Below, piece after piece: positions 51,466-61,445 of a DNA stretch of 64,000 bases. The notes below the pieces were generated by a model. The model was not told the origin of the DNA. It worked only from the letters and a program-made list of their open reading frames with translations, and searched no databases. The translations under genes and the position numbers were made by a program. Location: the NCBI GenBank assembly GCA_009829735.1, contig CM020618.1:1853082-1917081 (forward strand), in the 5' to 3' direction. Source of the DNA: Pyropia yezoensis (taxonomy: Eukaryota > Rhodophyta > Bangiophyceae > Bangiales > Bangiaceae). Numbering within the stretch: the stretch's first letter is position 1; each line of letters opens with the position of its first letter.

Positions 51466-51920
51466 CTATAGGCTTGCAAGCACCGCCGCGTACTTGAAGG
51501 CGTATACCCCCGACGTGACCTCTGCCACCCGGTCGCCGAGCGTCGCGTGCGCCATGGACAGGATGCTCACCCCCGTCGGCCGGCCCAGCGCGCACTGTGT
51601 GATTCACCGCCACCTCGGCGAGCAGCAGCGCCTCTGCGGCGGCGCCCGGCCACGCTCCCACAAGCGCCGCAGAGGACGGCACCTACCCAGACGAGGGGTC
51701 CATGGCGGGCATGGCCAGCACCCCCGCCCCGACGATGGTGTGCAAGCGCCGCGGCAGCAAGGAGGGAGCCGGGGCGGCGCTCAAAGGAGACAGGGTCCAC
51801 GTTGGCGTAGGCGCGCCGCGCACGCGGGCGGGCTACGGTCCTGACGTCGGCCACAGACACCGCCCCGGCGACTGCCACCCCACTGCTGCTCGTCGAGCAG
51901 ATGCTGCCCTCTGCGGGTGC
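51466..51920 (-). pseudogene. Remains of a tyrosine/tryptophan-permease-family transporter
   Basis: Minus-strand segments read in order as the N-terminal transmembrane part of an aromatic amino-acid permease (AAAP/TyrP-like): GSLLAAAAL, TIVGAGVLAMPAM, VPSSAALVGAW, ALLLAEVAVN, then GVSILSMAHATLGDRVAE and VYAFKYAAVLASL. They lie in two frames, with a frame change near 51755, a TAG at 51685-51683, a second frame change near 51600 and a TAG at 51468-51466. A Ser/Ala/Arg-rich stretch upstream could be a former transit peptide. The later membrane spans were not found. Homopolymer errors could explain part of the damage but not all of it. Confidence 0.5.
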
Positions 51921-52756
51921 CGTGGCGTCGGGGACGCCCGCGGGCAGCGGAGGCGCGTCCCCCACCGCCGGCTGCGGGGGGGGGGGGCCCCTCTGCCGCG
52001 GCTCGCAACGCCACCGACTGTCGTCGCCGCGGCGGCCTGCCACCAAACTGGGACGGAGGCAAAAGCGGGGCGGCAATGCCGGCCCTGACCAGGAGGGGGA
52101 CCACCGACCGCCGAGGGCAGAGGCGGCAGATGGTCGCCGCGACCGCCTGACGGGGGCCCGACCTTTGCAGCGAGGCGGTGCCCACATCGACGACGACCGG
52201 CGGCGGGCGCGAAAAGGAGGAGGGGACGTCAGTCGCCGCGAAGGCCAAAGCGGAGGGGCGGGGAGTGGACGAGGACGGACACCGACGTCGGCGTAATGTG
52301 CGCGGACATCTGCGCCCAATCTGCGTATCTACGGACACACACCATGCGCTTAGAGTACAGTGCGTTACGAATTTTTGCGGCTGCTGCATACTTGCAACCA
52401 TATCTCACCCAATCGTAGGCGTAGACACCATGCCTCAGCCGATAAAAATTAGTGGCTGATCAAGATCTGTTGCGCAAGCGAACAGGGATGGCAGAAAATT
52501 ACAAGATTGGTGCGTTGATTCAAAAATGATATAAGCGGAGCTCGCTACTGATGGAGTTGGAACCGACCTCTTTTGAAAACTTGAACGGTGTCCTGCTCCG
52601 CGCCGCCTCCGTCGACACCGCCGCGGCTGCTCCCACCCCCCCTCCGTCTCCCCCTCCTTCCTCGTCGTACGTACCCTCGTGTTGTTTCCCTAGCTGCATG
52701 TCCCTGTAGAGTCATCACCCGTCACTATCCCCTCTCCCCCTCGCTCGAGCGTCAAC
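51921..52756. other. Intergenic region upstream of the augmin-like gene
   Basis: 51921-52310 is GC-rich with shadow frames. 52310-52580 is lower GC and is the likely promoter region for the divergent or downstream genes. No motif is strong enough to call. Confidence 0.4.
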
Positions 52757-53518
52757 ATGACCCCCCCCACCCCCGCCCCCCCCCCCGAGGAGCTCCTCTC
52801 TGCCCTCCTCTCTGCCCTTGGGCTCCCCCCCCCCGCGTTTGCCGCCCGCCACGGGGTGGCGCTCACCCCCGGCGCGCTGCGCGGCCGCGCTCCCCGCCTC
52901 GGCCAAGCCCTCCTCCACACCCTCCTCTCCGCCATGGACCCGGCGGGCACCGCCGCCGCCACCCGCTGCTGCTACCCGCCGGTGGACGCGGCCGCGACGC
53001 GCGCCTTTGCGGGGTGGGTGGACGGCCGGCTGCGGGCGCTGGAGCGCGGGGGGGAGCTCCCGCCGGCGGGCTATTACCGCCGGAGCGTGTGGGGGGCTCT
53101 GGGGGGGGACCGCTTCGTGGCGCTCCTCCTTGACCTCGCCGCCGCCGCCGCCGCGGCGGTGCTCGGCCGCCATCCGTACCACCGCCCCGCCGACGCCGAG
53201 CGGGCGGCCGCGGCGGCCGTTGCCGCCGACGTCGCCGGTGGCACCACTGGCGGCCTTCCACCGGCCAGCTCACCGCCCGCAGCGGTGGCTGCCCCTCCCG
53301 CCGCAGCTGCGCCCACCGCCACCGCCGCCGCCGCGGCCGGCCGCCTGCGGGACACGGTCGTCGGCGCGGCAGCCGACGCGGCGGCAACGGCGGCGGCGAC
53401 CGCCGCCCTCACTGCCCGCCTCGACGCGGCCGCGGAGCGGTCTGCGGCGGCGACTCGCCGGGCGGCGGCGGCATCGGCGCGGTCTGGGGCGGTGGCGTCC
53501 TCGGACGCGGTCGCCGCG

Positions 53519-53549
<31 letters not shown>

Positions 53550-54130
53550 ACCTGACCGCCGCGGCGGCGGCGGTGGGGGCGGGGCCGCCGCTGCTGCCGC
53601 CGCCGCCGCCCGTACTGCCGCTGCCGCCGCCGCTGGCGGCGCCGCCCGCTTTAGTTGCGGCGGGCACCGTTGGTGCCGCCGGTTCCCCCTCTGTCACCAC
53701 CCCCGCCGCAGACACCGCCGCCGTCGACGGGGTGGTGTCGATGGGCCAGTTAGCAGCCACCCTCGCCGGCGCGGCGGCGGGGCTGACGGCGGCGGCGGCG
53801 GCGCCCCCTGCGGAGGGACACACGGGGGGCGGGCCCCGCGGCCGCCCGCTCGGCGGCGGCGCCGACGCTGCGGCGGCGCGCGGGTGGCTCGCCGCCGCCG
53901 CCAGCCGCCGCCGCGCGACGGCCGGCGCGGCAGCGCGGATGGCGGGCGCGGCGGCGGCGGCGGCGGCATCGTCAAGCGCCGCCGCCGACGGGCTGCTGGC
54001 GGGCGCGCCGGGGGGGGGGCTGGACCGCCTTGCGCCCGAGGACGCGGTGGTGCTGCCGCCCCGGTCGCCGCCGCCAGCATGGGCGGGGGGGGGGGGAGGG
54101 GGCTGGGACATTGTGTTGAGGGGTGGGTGA
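52757..54130 (+). CDS. Probable augmin complex subunit 6 (HAUS6/AUG6 N-terminal domain)
   Basis: The single-exon frame of 457 residues starts at the ATG 52757. Residues 10-140 fit the HAUS6 N-terminal pattern: L-L-S-A-L-G-L then a short FAARHGV segment, a helix ending LLSAMDP, C-C-Y-P-P-V-D, a FAGWVDGRL helix, then GGDRFVALLLDLA. Augmin subunit 6 helps recruit gamma-tubulin to spindle microtubules in animals and plants. From residue 140 the protein is mostly Ala with scattered charged residues, probably an extended helix with Ala/Pro expansions. The family call rests on remembered pattern and not on a search. The Ala expansions and a G run near 54086-54100 make the C-terminus uncertain. Confidence 0.5.
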
Positions 54131-54538
54131 TGGCGGTCGTGTCGTGCGGGGAGTGCGTGGTGGGGAGCGCGCGCGTGTGCTGGGAGGGGGAGGGGGCGCG
54201 GGAGGATGCTCTGCTTGGAAGAGCAAAGGGCGCCGCAGCTGGCGTGGGGGACGGCGGCTGCGGCTGCGGCTGCGGCGGCGGGTGGACCGGCCGCGCGCGT
54301 GCACGTGCGCTCCCTTGCGGGGGGCGCGGGCCCCCCTCGGGCCGCCGCCGCACCCGCCACACGCCCGCGACGCCGCTTGCATCAATGCGGGATGCCTACA
54401 GCCGTCCTGCACTGGGCATGTACTGTACAGTACAAAGAGAAAAACGAAAAAGGATCCGCACCCACGACAACCCCTTCTCCCCCCCCATCCTGTGGTGCAA
54501 CCCCTTCATCCTCACCTGCCCTTTGAGCCCTCCCACCC

Positions 54539-55824
54539 CTACCAGACGCCACCCACCAGCCACCTCCACCCCCCCTCCCCCGCATCCGCCCTCACCAGCC
54601 ACTGCCACCGCTCCCACCACCCCGCCCGCCCCCCCCCCCCGCCCCCCCCCCCCCCACCCCGTCCGCCGCAGGCGCCCACGCGCAGCACATCCCGCCGCTT
54701 GCGCCGCGCGCTGGCCCGCGCTGCCGCCCGGCCGCCGCCCTCCCACCGGGCGGCAAGTGTCTCGAGCGCCACGCCGCGGCGGCGGAAAAATGACGCCCCG
54801 CGGTCTACGGCCGGCCTGGGGGGTTGGGGTGGCGGGGGGGGAAGGGGAGAGGGGGGTGCCACCGTCGATGCTGGTGGGGAGGGGGGGGGGGGCGCCGGCG
54901 CCGTCGAGGCCATTGCCAACGGCGCCAGTGGCCGCACGAGGCCCCCATCGGTAGGGGTGCCGCCAAAGAGGGTAAACCGGGTTGCCGGTGGCGCCAGCGC
55001 CGGCGGCGGCGCCGGCACGCCCGCGGCGGCCACGGCGGCGGCCACGGCGGGGCTCACGCCCAGCACCGCGGCCACGGCTGCGGCGCTGGCCGCGGCGGCC
55101 GCCGACGTGGGCGGGCCGTCCGCCAGGGAGGGGCCACCGCGTGGGGTCCCCCCCGCCGCAAAGCCAAACAAGTGCCGCAGGGAGTGAGGGGGCGCCGCGT
55201 CCGCAGCCGGCGCCGCCGCGGTTGCCGCCGCCGGTGGCGGCGCCACCTCCATTTCCCCTGTGGGAGCGGTCGCACCTTCGGGGGCGGTCGTTCCTTTGGG
55301 GGCGGTCGTTCCTTCGGGGGCGGCCTCCTCTGCTGGGCCCTCACTGGGGTCGGCGGCCGCTGTCCCTGCCGGGCTGGCGTCGCCCCCCCCCCCGCCCCAT
55401 CTGGTGCTGCCGCCGCCGTCTGCAGCTGCTGGCCCTTGACCGCCCGCCGGGCTTCACGCAGACGCCGCCGCTCGAGCTTGGCCGCTCGCCGCGCGTCGCG
55501 GGCTGCCACAGCGTCGTCGCCGTCCGTGCCCGGCCTTGACGCCGCAGCGGCCACCGTCGCCGATGTGGCCGCGACGGCCGCCACCGCCGCGATGGCCCGG
55601 CGAGCGCGCTTGGGAACCCGCCGCACCCATCGTTCGATGTCGCCGTTGTCGCCGTTGCCGGCCCCGCCGCCGTCTTGAGCGCTAGCGGGGAGGGCGCCCG
55701 CAGCGGCCAGCGCAAGCGCCCAGTCGTCGTCGGCGTCGCGTGTGCGGCGGCCCGCCCGCCGGACGGTTCGTTCAAGCTTTGCCGACGCCTGTGCGTCGAA
55801 GGGAAGACGGGTCATAGCTGCCAT
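54539..55824 (-). pseudogene. Basic Ala/Arg-rich protein of unknown function, frame change at a G/C homopolymer
   Basis: The ATG at 55824 opens a frame with a charged N-terminus (LPFDAQASAKLERTVRRAGRR, then DADDDWALALAAAG) and basic helices (RRVPKRARRAI, ARRAAKLERRRLREARRA). At the 11-base C run 55383-55393 (G on the coding strand) the sensible frame changes. Downstream the other frame reads as repeated APEGTTAPEG-like units, then HSLRHLFGFAAGG, RFTLFGG and a basic end ARASARRKRRDVLR, open to 54539. One or two bases in the run would join the frames, so an assembly error is likely. The Arg-rich, Lys-rich termini suggest a nuclear or nucleolar protein, but no family was recognised. Confidence 0.4.
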
Positions 55825-56587
55825 GAGACAAAGAAGCACAGGGGTAAGAGAGAAAAGGCAGCCGGGGTGAGCGAACAAGCGACGGTGCCGAGAATGACGA
55901 AGTCGGAGTCGAAACGCGGCGGCGGCGTCCTTTCACTTTAGTGGCTGTTGAATTACCATCACGACGTGTCGTGTTCTTGACTTCGAGATGAGAACGTCAT
56001 GAAACATGCTATTTCAGTGTGTTCACTTAGAAGAGCACGAAACATAACAATGAAAAGAGAAAGAACTTTTCAGTACATGGCCGACATGCATGCCACGCTG
56101 ACAACACATTGGCTGCCGGGAAGGGGTAGACACTGCTGCTTTCCCGCGCCTGAACCATGGGCTTAACTCTTGCGCCTCCAACGCTCTCCTTCATGCAGGT
56201 CTTTCATATGCTTCCAGGTGAAGTGCACGCCGCTGACACCAGGACAGCTTCACAGACGCGTGCCGCTCTCGGAGCTGCCGCGGTGTTCAGGGATCTACGA
56301 AGCGTCGCGTGGTGGGGCGGTGGTAGGTGAGGGGGCGTCAACCGCCTCTGAAGGGAGCGTAAGAAGAGGGTGTGACATCCCCCTCTGAAGGGTGCGCAGA
56401 ATTGATGGCAAAGACAGAGCTCAGAGACAGGCAGCTCTCAGACCGGGCAGCAGGCGCTACGCTGATAACTCCACACGCGCGCAGCGCCCGACGTCTTGAC
56501 GAAAGGGAGACGACGTCATCAGGCAAGCAACAAGCGAAGTTGGTTTTTGGTGGCAACCATGACTTCACCATCGTGACGCGCCGGGGC
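55825..56587. other. Intergenic region left of the tRNA gene
   Basis: Lower GC with no supported gene. 55825-55960 is probably the promoter or 5' UTR of the minus-strand gene. Confidence 0.5.
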
Positions 56588-56593
56588 AAAAAA
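56588..56593 (-). terminator. RNA polymerase III terminator of tRNA-Asn
   Basis: Six T on the minus strand begin 7 bases after the discriminator base of the tRNA, the usual pol III stop signal. Confidence 0.7.
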
Positions 56594-56600
56594 TCTCGTC

Positions 56601-56704
56601 CGCTCCGGGTGAGACATTCGCGCGGCACGTCTTGAACTCACGATTTTCAGATTAACAATCTGACGCTTTCACTGGCTGTTAGAAACCAACTAAGCCACCA
56701 GAGC
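56601..56704 (-). tRNA. trnN-GUU: tRNA-Asn(GUU) with introns in the D-loop and T-loop
   Basis: On the minus strand the acceptor 5' strand GCTCTGG (56704-56698) pairs with CCGGAGC (56608-56602) with one T-G pair, and G73 (56601) is the discriminator usual for Asn. T8 and G9 follow. The D-stem is GCTT/AAGC, and its loop of 23 bases starts AGTTGG, so it holds an extra of about 14-15 bases. The anticodon stem TCAGA/TCTGA encloses TTGTTAA (anticodon GTT). The variable loop is AAATC. The T-stem GTGAG/CTCAC is perfect and encloses 23 bases starting TTCAAGA, about 16 too many. The A box TGGCTTAGTTGG is intact. Ectopic tRNA introns at non-canonical loops are reported in red algae. The exact splice points are not determined. 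Confidence 0.85.
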
Positions 56705-57960
56705 TGGGTGTTGCGTAGGCAATCCAAGCGTTATTTTGACCACAAATATGTCACCCAGTTTGAAGTGAGCACCCGCTGCGCTACAGCCGTCATAAGCGCC
56801 AGGGACGGGAGCGCAGAAGCCTCCTCTCGGAACCCTCGCTGCTTCCTCACCTTTCCGCAGCACTTGGATGACGGGAAGCCCCGCAGCGGTGACGTGCCGT
56901 CGCTTCTGAAGTTTATCTGCTGCCCCAGATGCGGCAGCCATTCCTGCACGGCGACGAACGACGCAGCGTCTGTACTTCGCTGCGCAATGGAAAGCGCCAC
57001 CCCTCCGTGCGACCGGAACACGTCTTTTGACGTGTTCGGTGCGCGCGGACGCGCCGCATGCGAATTGGATGGTGGACAGCTATGTATGGAAGCGTACGTA
57101 CTTGTGACTAAAGCAGATAGTCCAGGGTCGCCTGCTTTTCCCTCTCTTGTTCGCCATCAGACAACGTGCAAGTTGTTTACCGACTGGCTCATCTCTACCA
57201 GCCGCGGTCAGCACGTCAATTCTGCGCACCTCAGACTCCTAACCACAGTGTATGTACAAGTACACCCCGCGCCTGTGACCACCCTTTCCCTTCCCTCATA
57301 TGAGAATGAGGGGAACGTGGCTGCCGACGAGATCTGCTGGCGGCTGGCCTATCTTGGGCTGAAAAAAAAAAGAGAGAACAAAATCATCAACGCGCACAGC
57401 TTGACGCTCCTGCAGATTGACAGAAGCGGTTCAACGCAAGACGCTACCACGGCCTCGTCCCCCAAGAGAGCGGGTTCGGGGGGTGGTTGTAGATGCCTCT
57501 CCTGAACGATGAGCGTGACAGCGAGGGCAACGGCACAGGCTACGGCGGCGCCGCCGCATTGCCCGTCTCTTCGAGCTCCCTGTGACTTAAGAACACCAAA
57601 ACATGCTTCAGATGGTGGCATTTTCATGGTTTCGTGTCGTGATCCACCTGCTCCTTCCAGTTGTCAGCTGCACTTCTTCGAGGTCGATCTGTCGATTCTG
57701 ATTGGACAGTCACCGCGTCATGTGTGCTGGCTCTGTGACGGAGCTCGAATGTGGTGAGCGGTTGCGGCGCAGTCGTCTCCTCAGTGGACGCCGGTTGAGC
57801 AGATAATTTTTAGTGCCGACGGCGTTACCGGAATCGTTGCATGCAGAGAAGTCTTTCTTCTTCCCCCACATCGGCCCTTACCTCCCCCCTGCTCCCATCG
57901 GCGTTCGCCATTGTCTGCACTCCTCGCCCATCTTTGTCACCTGCGCGCTTCTGTGTGACA
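56705..57960. other. Intergenic region between tRNA-Asn and the IPMDH-like gene
   Basis: A plus-strand frame (56708-57505) begins with GTG, has moderate composition and a CPRCGSHSC segment, but shows no domain or ATG support and I do not call it. The last 150 bases are pyrimidine-rich and are the likely promoter and 5' UTR of the next gene. Confidence 0.4.
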
Positions 57961-59565
57961 ATGGCGGCCTTCATCGCTCCGTGCGTCGGCCTGACGGTCG
58001 GCCGGACGCAGAGCCGTCATGGCAGCCCCCGATCGGTGCGGCCCTTCCAAGTGCACCTGCTGCCTGCTGCTCCTGTCCGGGCTGCCCGCGTTGGCCTGCG
58101 CATGGCCACGAACCTGGCAAAGGAGAAGGGCACTTCCGCCCGGCCTTACAAGATTGCCGTCCTGACGGGCGACGGTGCGGGGCCGGCCGTGACGGACGTG
58201 GCGATTTCGGTGCTCGAGTCGGTGGGCTCCTTCGCCGACATCCACTTTGACTTTGAGCGGTTTTCCTACGCGTCGGACGATGACGCGTCGACTGTCGCAC
58301 CCGAGACGATTGCGGCGTGCAAGGCTGCCGATGCTGTCCTTCGGGGCCCCCAGGGCAAGACGCGCGCCGACTCGGCGCACGACAGCCTGCGGGCGGGCCT
58401 CGGCCTGTTTGCCCAGCTCCGGCCAGTGACTGTGACGGAGCAGCTGGTCGGCCAGTCGCCGCTGCGGCCCGACATTGTGACGGGCACCGACCTGCTCGTG
58501 GTGCGGGAGGTGAGCGGCGGCGCGTTGCCCTACTCGCCCCCCTCTGAGGAGGGTGAGTCTGATGACAGCGCCTCAAGCATTATGTCGTACGACACGGCGG
58601 CTGTGGAGCGGATCGGGCAGGTGGCGCTGTCTGCTGCGGCGCTCCGCAGTGGGCGGGTGACCAACGTGGACAAGGCCGACGCTATGAAGGTTTCCGCCTT
58701 TTGGCGGCGTAAGCTTCATGCGTACTTTGCCAAGGCCGCCAAGAACCGGCCAGAGATTTCTCTCGACGACCTTGTACGTCTGCGTGGCACGGTGTTCTGC
58801 TGGAGGAGCGACAATGAGTTGTGATCCGCGCGGGAGCGCCCGTGTTGTTGACCAGTGGCTACTTTGATCATGGTGCAGGGGGGCACGGTGTCGTCGTTCG
58901 CGCTAGGCCTTCCTCACTTGTGAGATACTGACATGTGGTGGGTGCTCTGGCTTTGTTTGTGACGTCTCCCTCGGACCTCTCCTGTATTCCTTCCCCTGCG
59001 CCTGCACTTGGACGTTCTCCCCTGCTCTGCTGGCCTGTGATGTCTACAGTTCGTCGACGACTTTTGCCGGGAGGTTGTGCTTCGCCCCCGCGCGTTTGAC
59101 GTGGTCGTCACCAGTAACCTGTTTGGTGACCTTTTGTGCGAGACGGTTGCGGCGTTGTCTGGGCCCCAGCGGCTCTCCCCCTCTGCCTGGTTTGGCGAGG
59201 ACGTGGCCGTCTTTGGTCCCGCCGACGTGTACAACCTGTCGGCCTACCCCGAGTCGACCATGGGCAAGACCATCCGCAACAGCAGCCTGGTGGCCAACCC
59301 CGTGTCCACCATCCGCGCGGCGGCCATGATGCTGAGGTACGCGCTGGCCGAGCCCGCCGCGGCCAACCTCATCCAGCAGGCGCTGGCGCGGACCATGGAC
59401 GCTGTCAGCACGAATGACGCGCCCGCCTACGCGGGCATGCAAGAGATGCTTGCGGGCAACGCACCGCTTGTCGACGCAGCGGGCTTTGGCGATGCCATGC
59501 TGTCCTCCCTGGATGTCATGTTTGCGCTGGAGGTTGTGTGCGCGCCAGAGGAGTGTGGCGAGTAG
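57961..59565 (+). CDS. Divergent 3-isopropylmalate dehydrogenase-like protein, two exons
   Basis: Exons 57961-58773 and 59050-59565 (GT-AG intron GTACGTCTGC...GTCTACAG) give 442 residues. The first 55 residues, rich in Arg, Ser and Ala, look like a plastid transit peptide. The body follows the isopropylmalate/isocitrate dehydrogenase fold in order: KIAVLTGDGAGPAV, LGLFAQLRPV, LLVVREVSGG, VTNVDKADAM, VDDFCREVV, DVVVTSNLFGDLL and ANPVSTIRAAAMMLR. These cover substrate-binding Arg residues, the catalytic Lys and two metal-binding Asp. However the usual H-G-S-A-P-D-I-A-G NAD loop is replaced by a different sequence around NLSAYPESTMGK, the third Asp is Glu, and a short acidic insertion follows SGGALPYSPP. 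It may be a paralogue with altered cofactor or substrate use rather than the leucine-pathway enzyme. Confidence 0.75.
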
Positions 59566-59936
59566 GGCGGTCCCATTTAGTGTCGTACTGTATGTACTTG
59601 ATTCGGGTGTGTGCTTCGCAATCACCTCCAAATCCTTCCTTCCGCGTTTCGAACTCCTACCCACGAGCACAGATCGGGTGCCATTTTTCGAGAGAGCCGT
59701 CGATGGGTGCCACACACCCGACCAGAGACCACGGTAAGTCCAGGCCAGCGAGACTGCCCGAGACCAGCCAACGTGTGGGCTTGGGGGCTCCCAGGCGCGC
59801 GTCCATTGGTGTGGCGTGCGTGCCGCCGCCAATGCCCGCCACAGGCCTCCCGCCGTCCTCCTCCGTCTCCCGTGGCGCCGTACCAGGCGACAGCGGCTGT
59901 CGACAGCGTCCCCCTGCTACTGGTCCTGCCGTCACG

Positions 59937-61445
59937 ATGGACTCCCCCGCTGCTGCCGCGGCGTTTGCTGTGCCGGTTGCTGCCCCCCCACGGGCGTCTG
60001 TCTGGCGTGCGAGGCTGGGCCCCCTGGGCGGCGGCGCCGCCACCGTTCACCACCCAAGGACGGCGGCAGCGGCGGCTCGGCCACGGCCGGGCGCGCGGCC
60101 GCATGCCGGTGGCTGGGCGGGCTTGCCGCCGCCGCTGAGGCCGTTGTCCGTGGCGGATGATGGCGCCACCACCAGGGTGGTGGGCATGAGCGACGGGAAT
60201 GGCCATGCCGGCGGTGGTGGCGGCGGTGGCGGCGGCGGCGGCGGCGGTGGCGGCGGCGCGGTGGCGTCAACGTCGTCGCCCCCGCCCGGCGGCGTCGCCG
60301 CGGCTACTACCATAGCTGTGCCGTCTATGGCGGTTCAGCTGCCCTCCGCGCAAGGGGCTATTGCCGCTGAGGTCCCCGACGATGGCCTCACCTTTGCCGA
60401 GCGCGTGGCCGCCTACGCCGCTGCCGGCCGCATCCCTCCGTCGGCGGCGACCATCCTTATTGGCTGGCACTCCTCCTACGCTGCTGCGGCGGCCGTCTCC
60501 CCGCCAGTGTCGGAGCTGTTTGGGAGCCCCCGCGCGTTCACCGACCACACCTTCTCGACGCTGCTGGAGCTGGTGCGCACGCAGACGGCCACGCCCGCCG
60601 CGTTTGAGCCCCACCACGTGGCGGTTCGGTCGCCGTTTGACTACTATGCGTTTGGCCTCCAGTTTTGTCTGGCCATGGTGGACCTCCAGGCGTCCCGCGT
60701 GCTTGGCGCGCCGGTCCTTGCTCAGGCGATGCGCCACCTGGCCGCAGGGCACAATGTCATCTTCTTGGCCAACCACCAGTCCGAGGCGGACCCCCACGCC
60801 ATCGCGTTGGTGCTGTCCAACGTGGCTGCCCACGTGGAGGGCGCCGCCGACCTCGGCACCCGCATGCTCTTCATGGCTGGCGATCGGGTGCGGGAGGACT
60901 CGGTGGCGGCGCCCTTCTCTCTTGGCTTCAACATGCTTACCGTCTACTCCAAGAAGCACATCCGGGATGTGCCCGACCAGGTGGACGACAAGGTGCGCCA
61001 CAACCGGGTCACCGCGGGGGTTACCGCGTCGCTGTTCAAGGACGGCGGCTCGGCGGTGTGGTTTGCGCCGTCGGGCGGCCGTGACCGGCGGTGCAGCGCC
61101 AGCGGGCGGGTGGAGGTGGCGCCCTTTGACCCCGCCGCCGTCGAGATGATGCGCCTGACGGCGGCCAAGTCGGGGACCCCGTCCCACTTTTACCCCATGG
61201 CATTGACCACCTACGCCATCCTCCCCCCGCCGCAGACGGTCGACGTTGGCGTCGGCGAGGCGCGCATCGTCGACTATACGGGGGTGGGGCTGGCGATTGG
61301 GGAGGAGATTGACTGGGAAGCGGTCGAGGCGGCCATGACCGCCGAGGAGGCGGCGGACAAGAAGGAGGGCAGGAGGCTCCGCGCGGCCGCCGTTCAAGAG
61401 GCTGTCGAGGCGGCCTACGCACAACTGGGCGGGTACGAGCAGTAG
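59937..61445 (+). CDS. ATS1: Plastid glycerol-3-phosphate acyltransferase
   Basis: This enzyme moves an acyl group from acyl-ACP to the sn-1 position of glycerol-3-phosphate, the first step of plastid glycerolipid synthesis. The ATG 59937 gives 502 residues; in-frame ATGs at 59832 and 59703 are alternatives. Residues 1-130 are Ala/Pro/Gly-rich, with a Gly run, and form a long transit peptide. The helical N-terminal domain follows (FAERVAAYAAAGRIPPSAAT). Acyltransferase motifs then appear in order: NHQSEADP (catalytic His and Asp), GDRVREDSVAAPFSLG, FAPSGGRDR and FYPMALTTY. These are characteristic of the soluble stromal GPAT family. No intron or frame defect is seen. The stop is about 330 bases upstream of a pyrimidine-rich tract. 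Confidence 0.92.
   Translation: MDSPAAAAAFAVPVAAPPRASVWRARLGPLGGGAATVHHPRTAAAAARPRPGARPHAGGWAGLPPPLRPLSVADDGATTRVVGMSDGNGHAGGGGGGGGGGGGGGGGAVASTSSPPPGGVAAATTIAVPSMAVQLPSAQGAIAAEVPDDGLTFAERVAAYAAAGRIPPSAATILIGWHSSYAAAAAVSPPVSELFGSPRAFTDHTFSTLLELVRTQTATPAAFEPHHVAVRSPFDYYAFGLQFCLAMVDLQASRVLGAPVLAQAMRHLAAGHNVIFLANHQSEADPHAIALVLSNVAAHVEGAADLGTRMLFMAGDRVREDSVAAPFSLGFNMLTVYSKKHIRDVPDQVDDKVRHNRVTAGVTASLFKDGGSAVWFAPSGGRDRRCSASGRVEVAPFDPAAVEMMRLTAAKSGTPSHFYPMALTTYAILPPPQTVDVGVGEARIVDYTGVGLAIGEEIDWEAVEAAMTAEEAADKKEGRRLRAAAVQEAVEAAYAQLGGYEQ

Noticed and set aside
56708-57505. 265-codon plus-strand ORF with a CPRC...HSC segment
   Set aside because: It starts with GTG, overlaps no recognisable domain and has a Lys run from an A tract. 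The zinc-like spacing alone is not enough.
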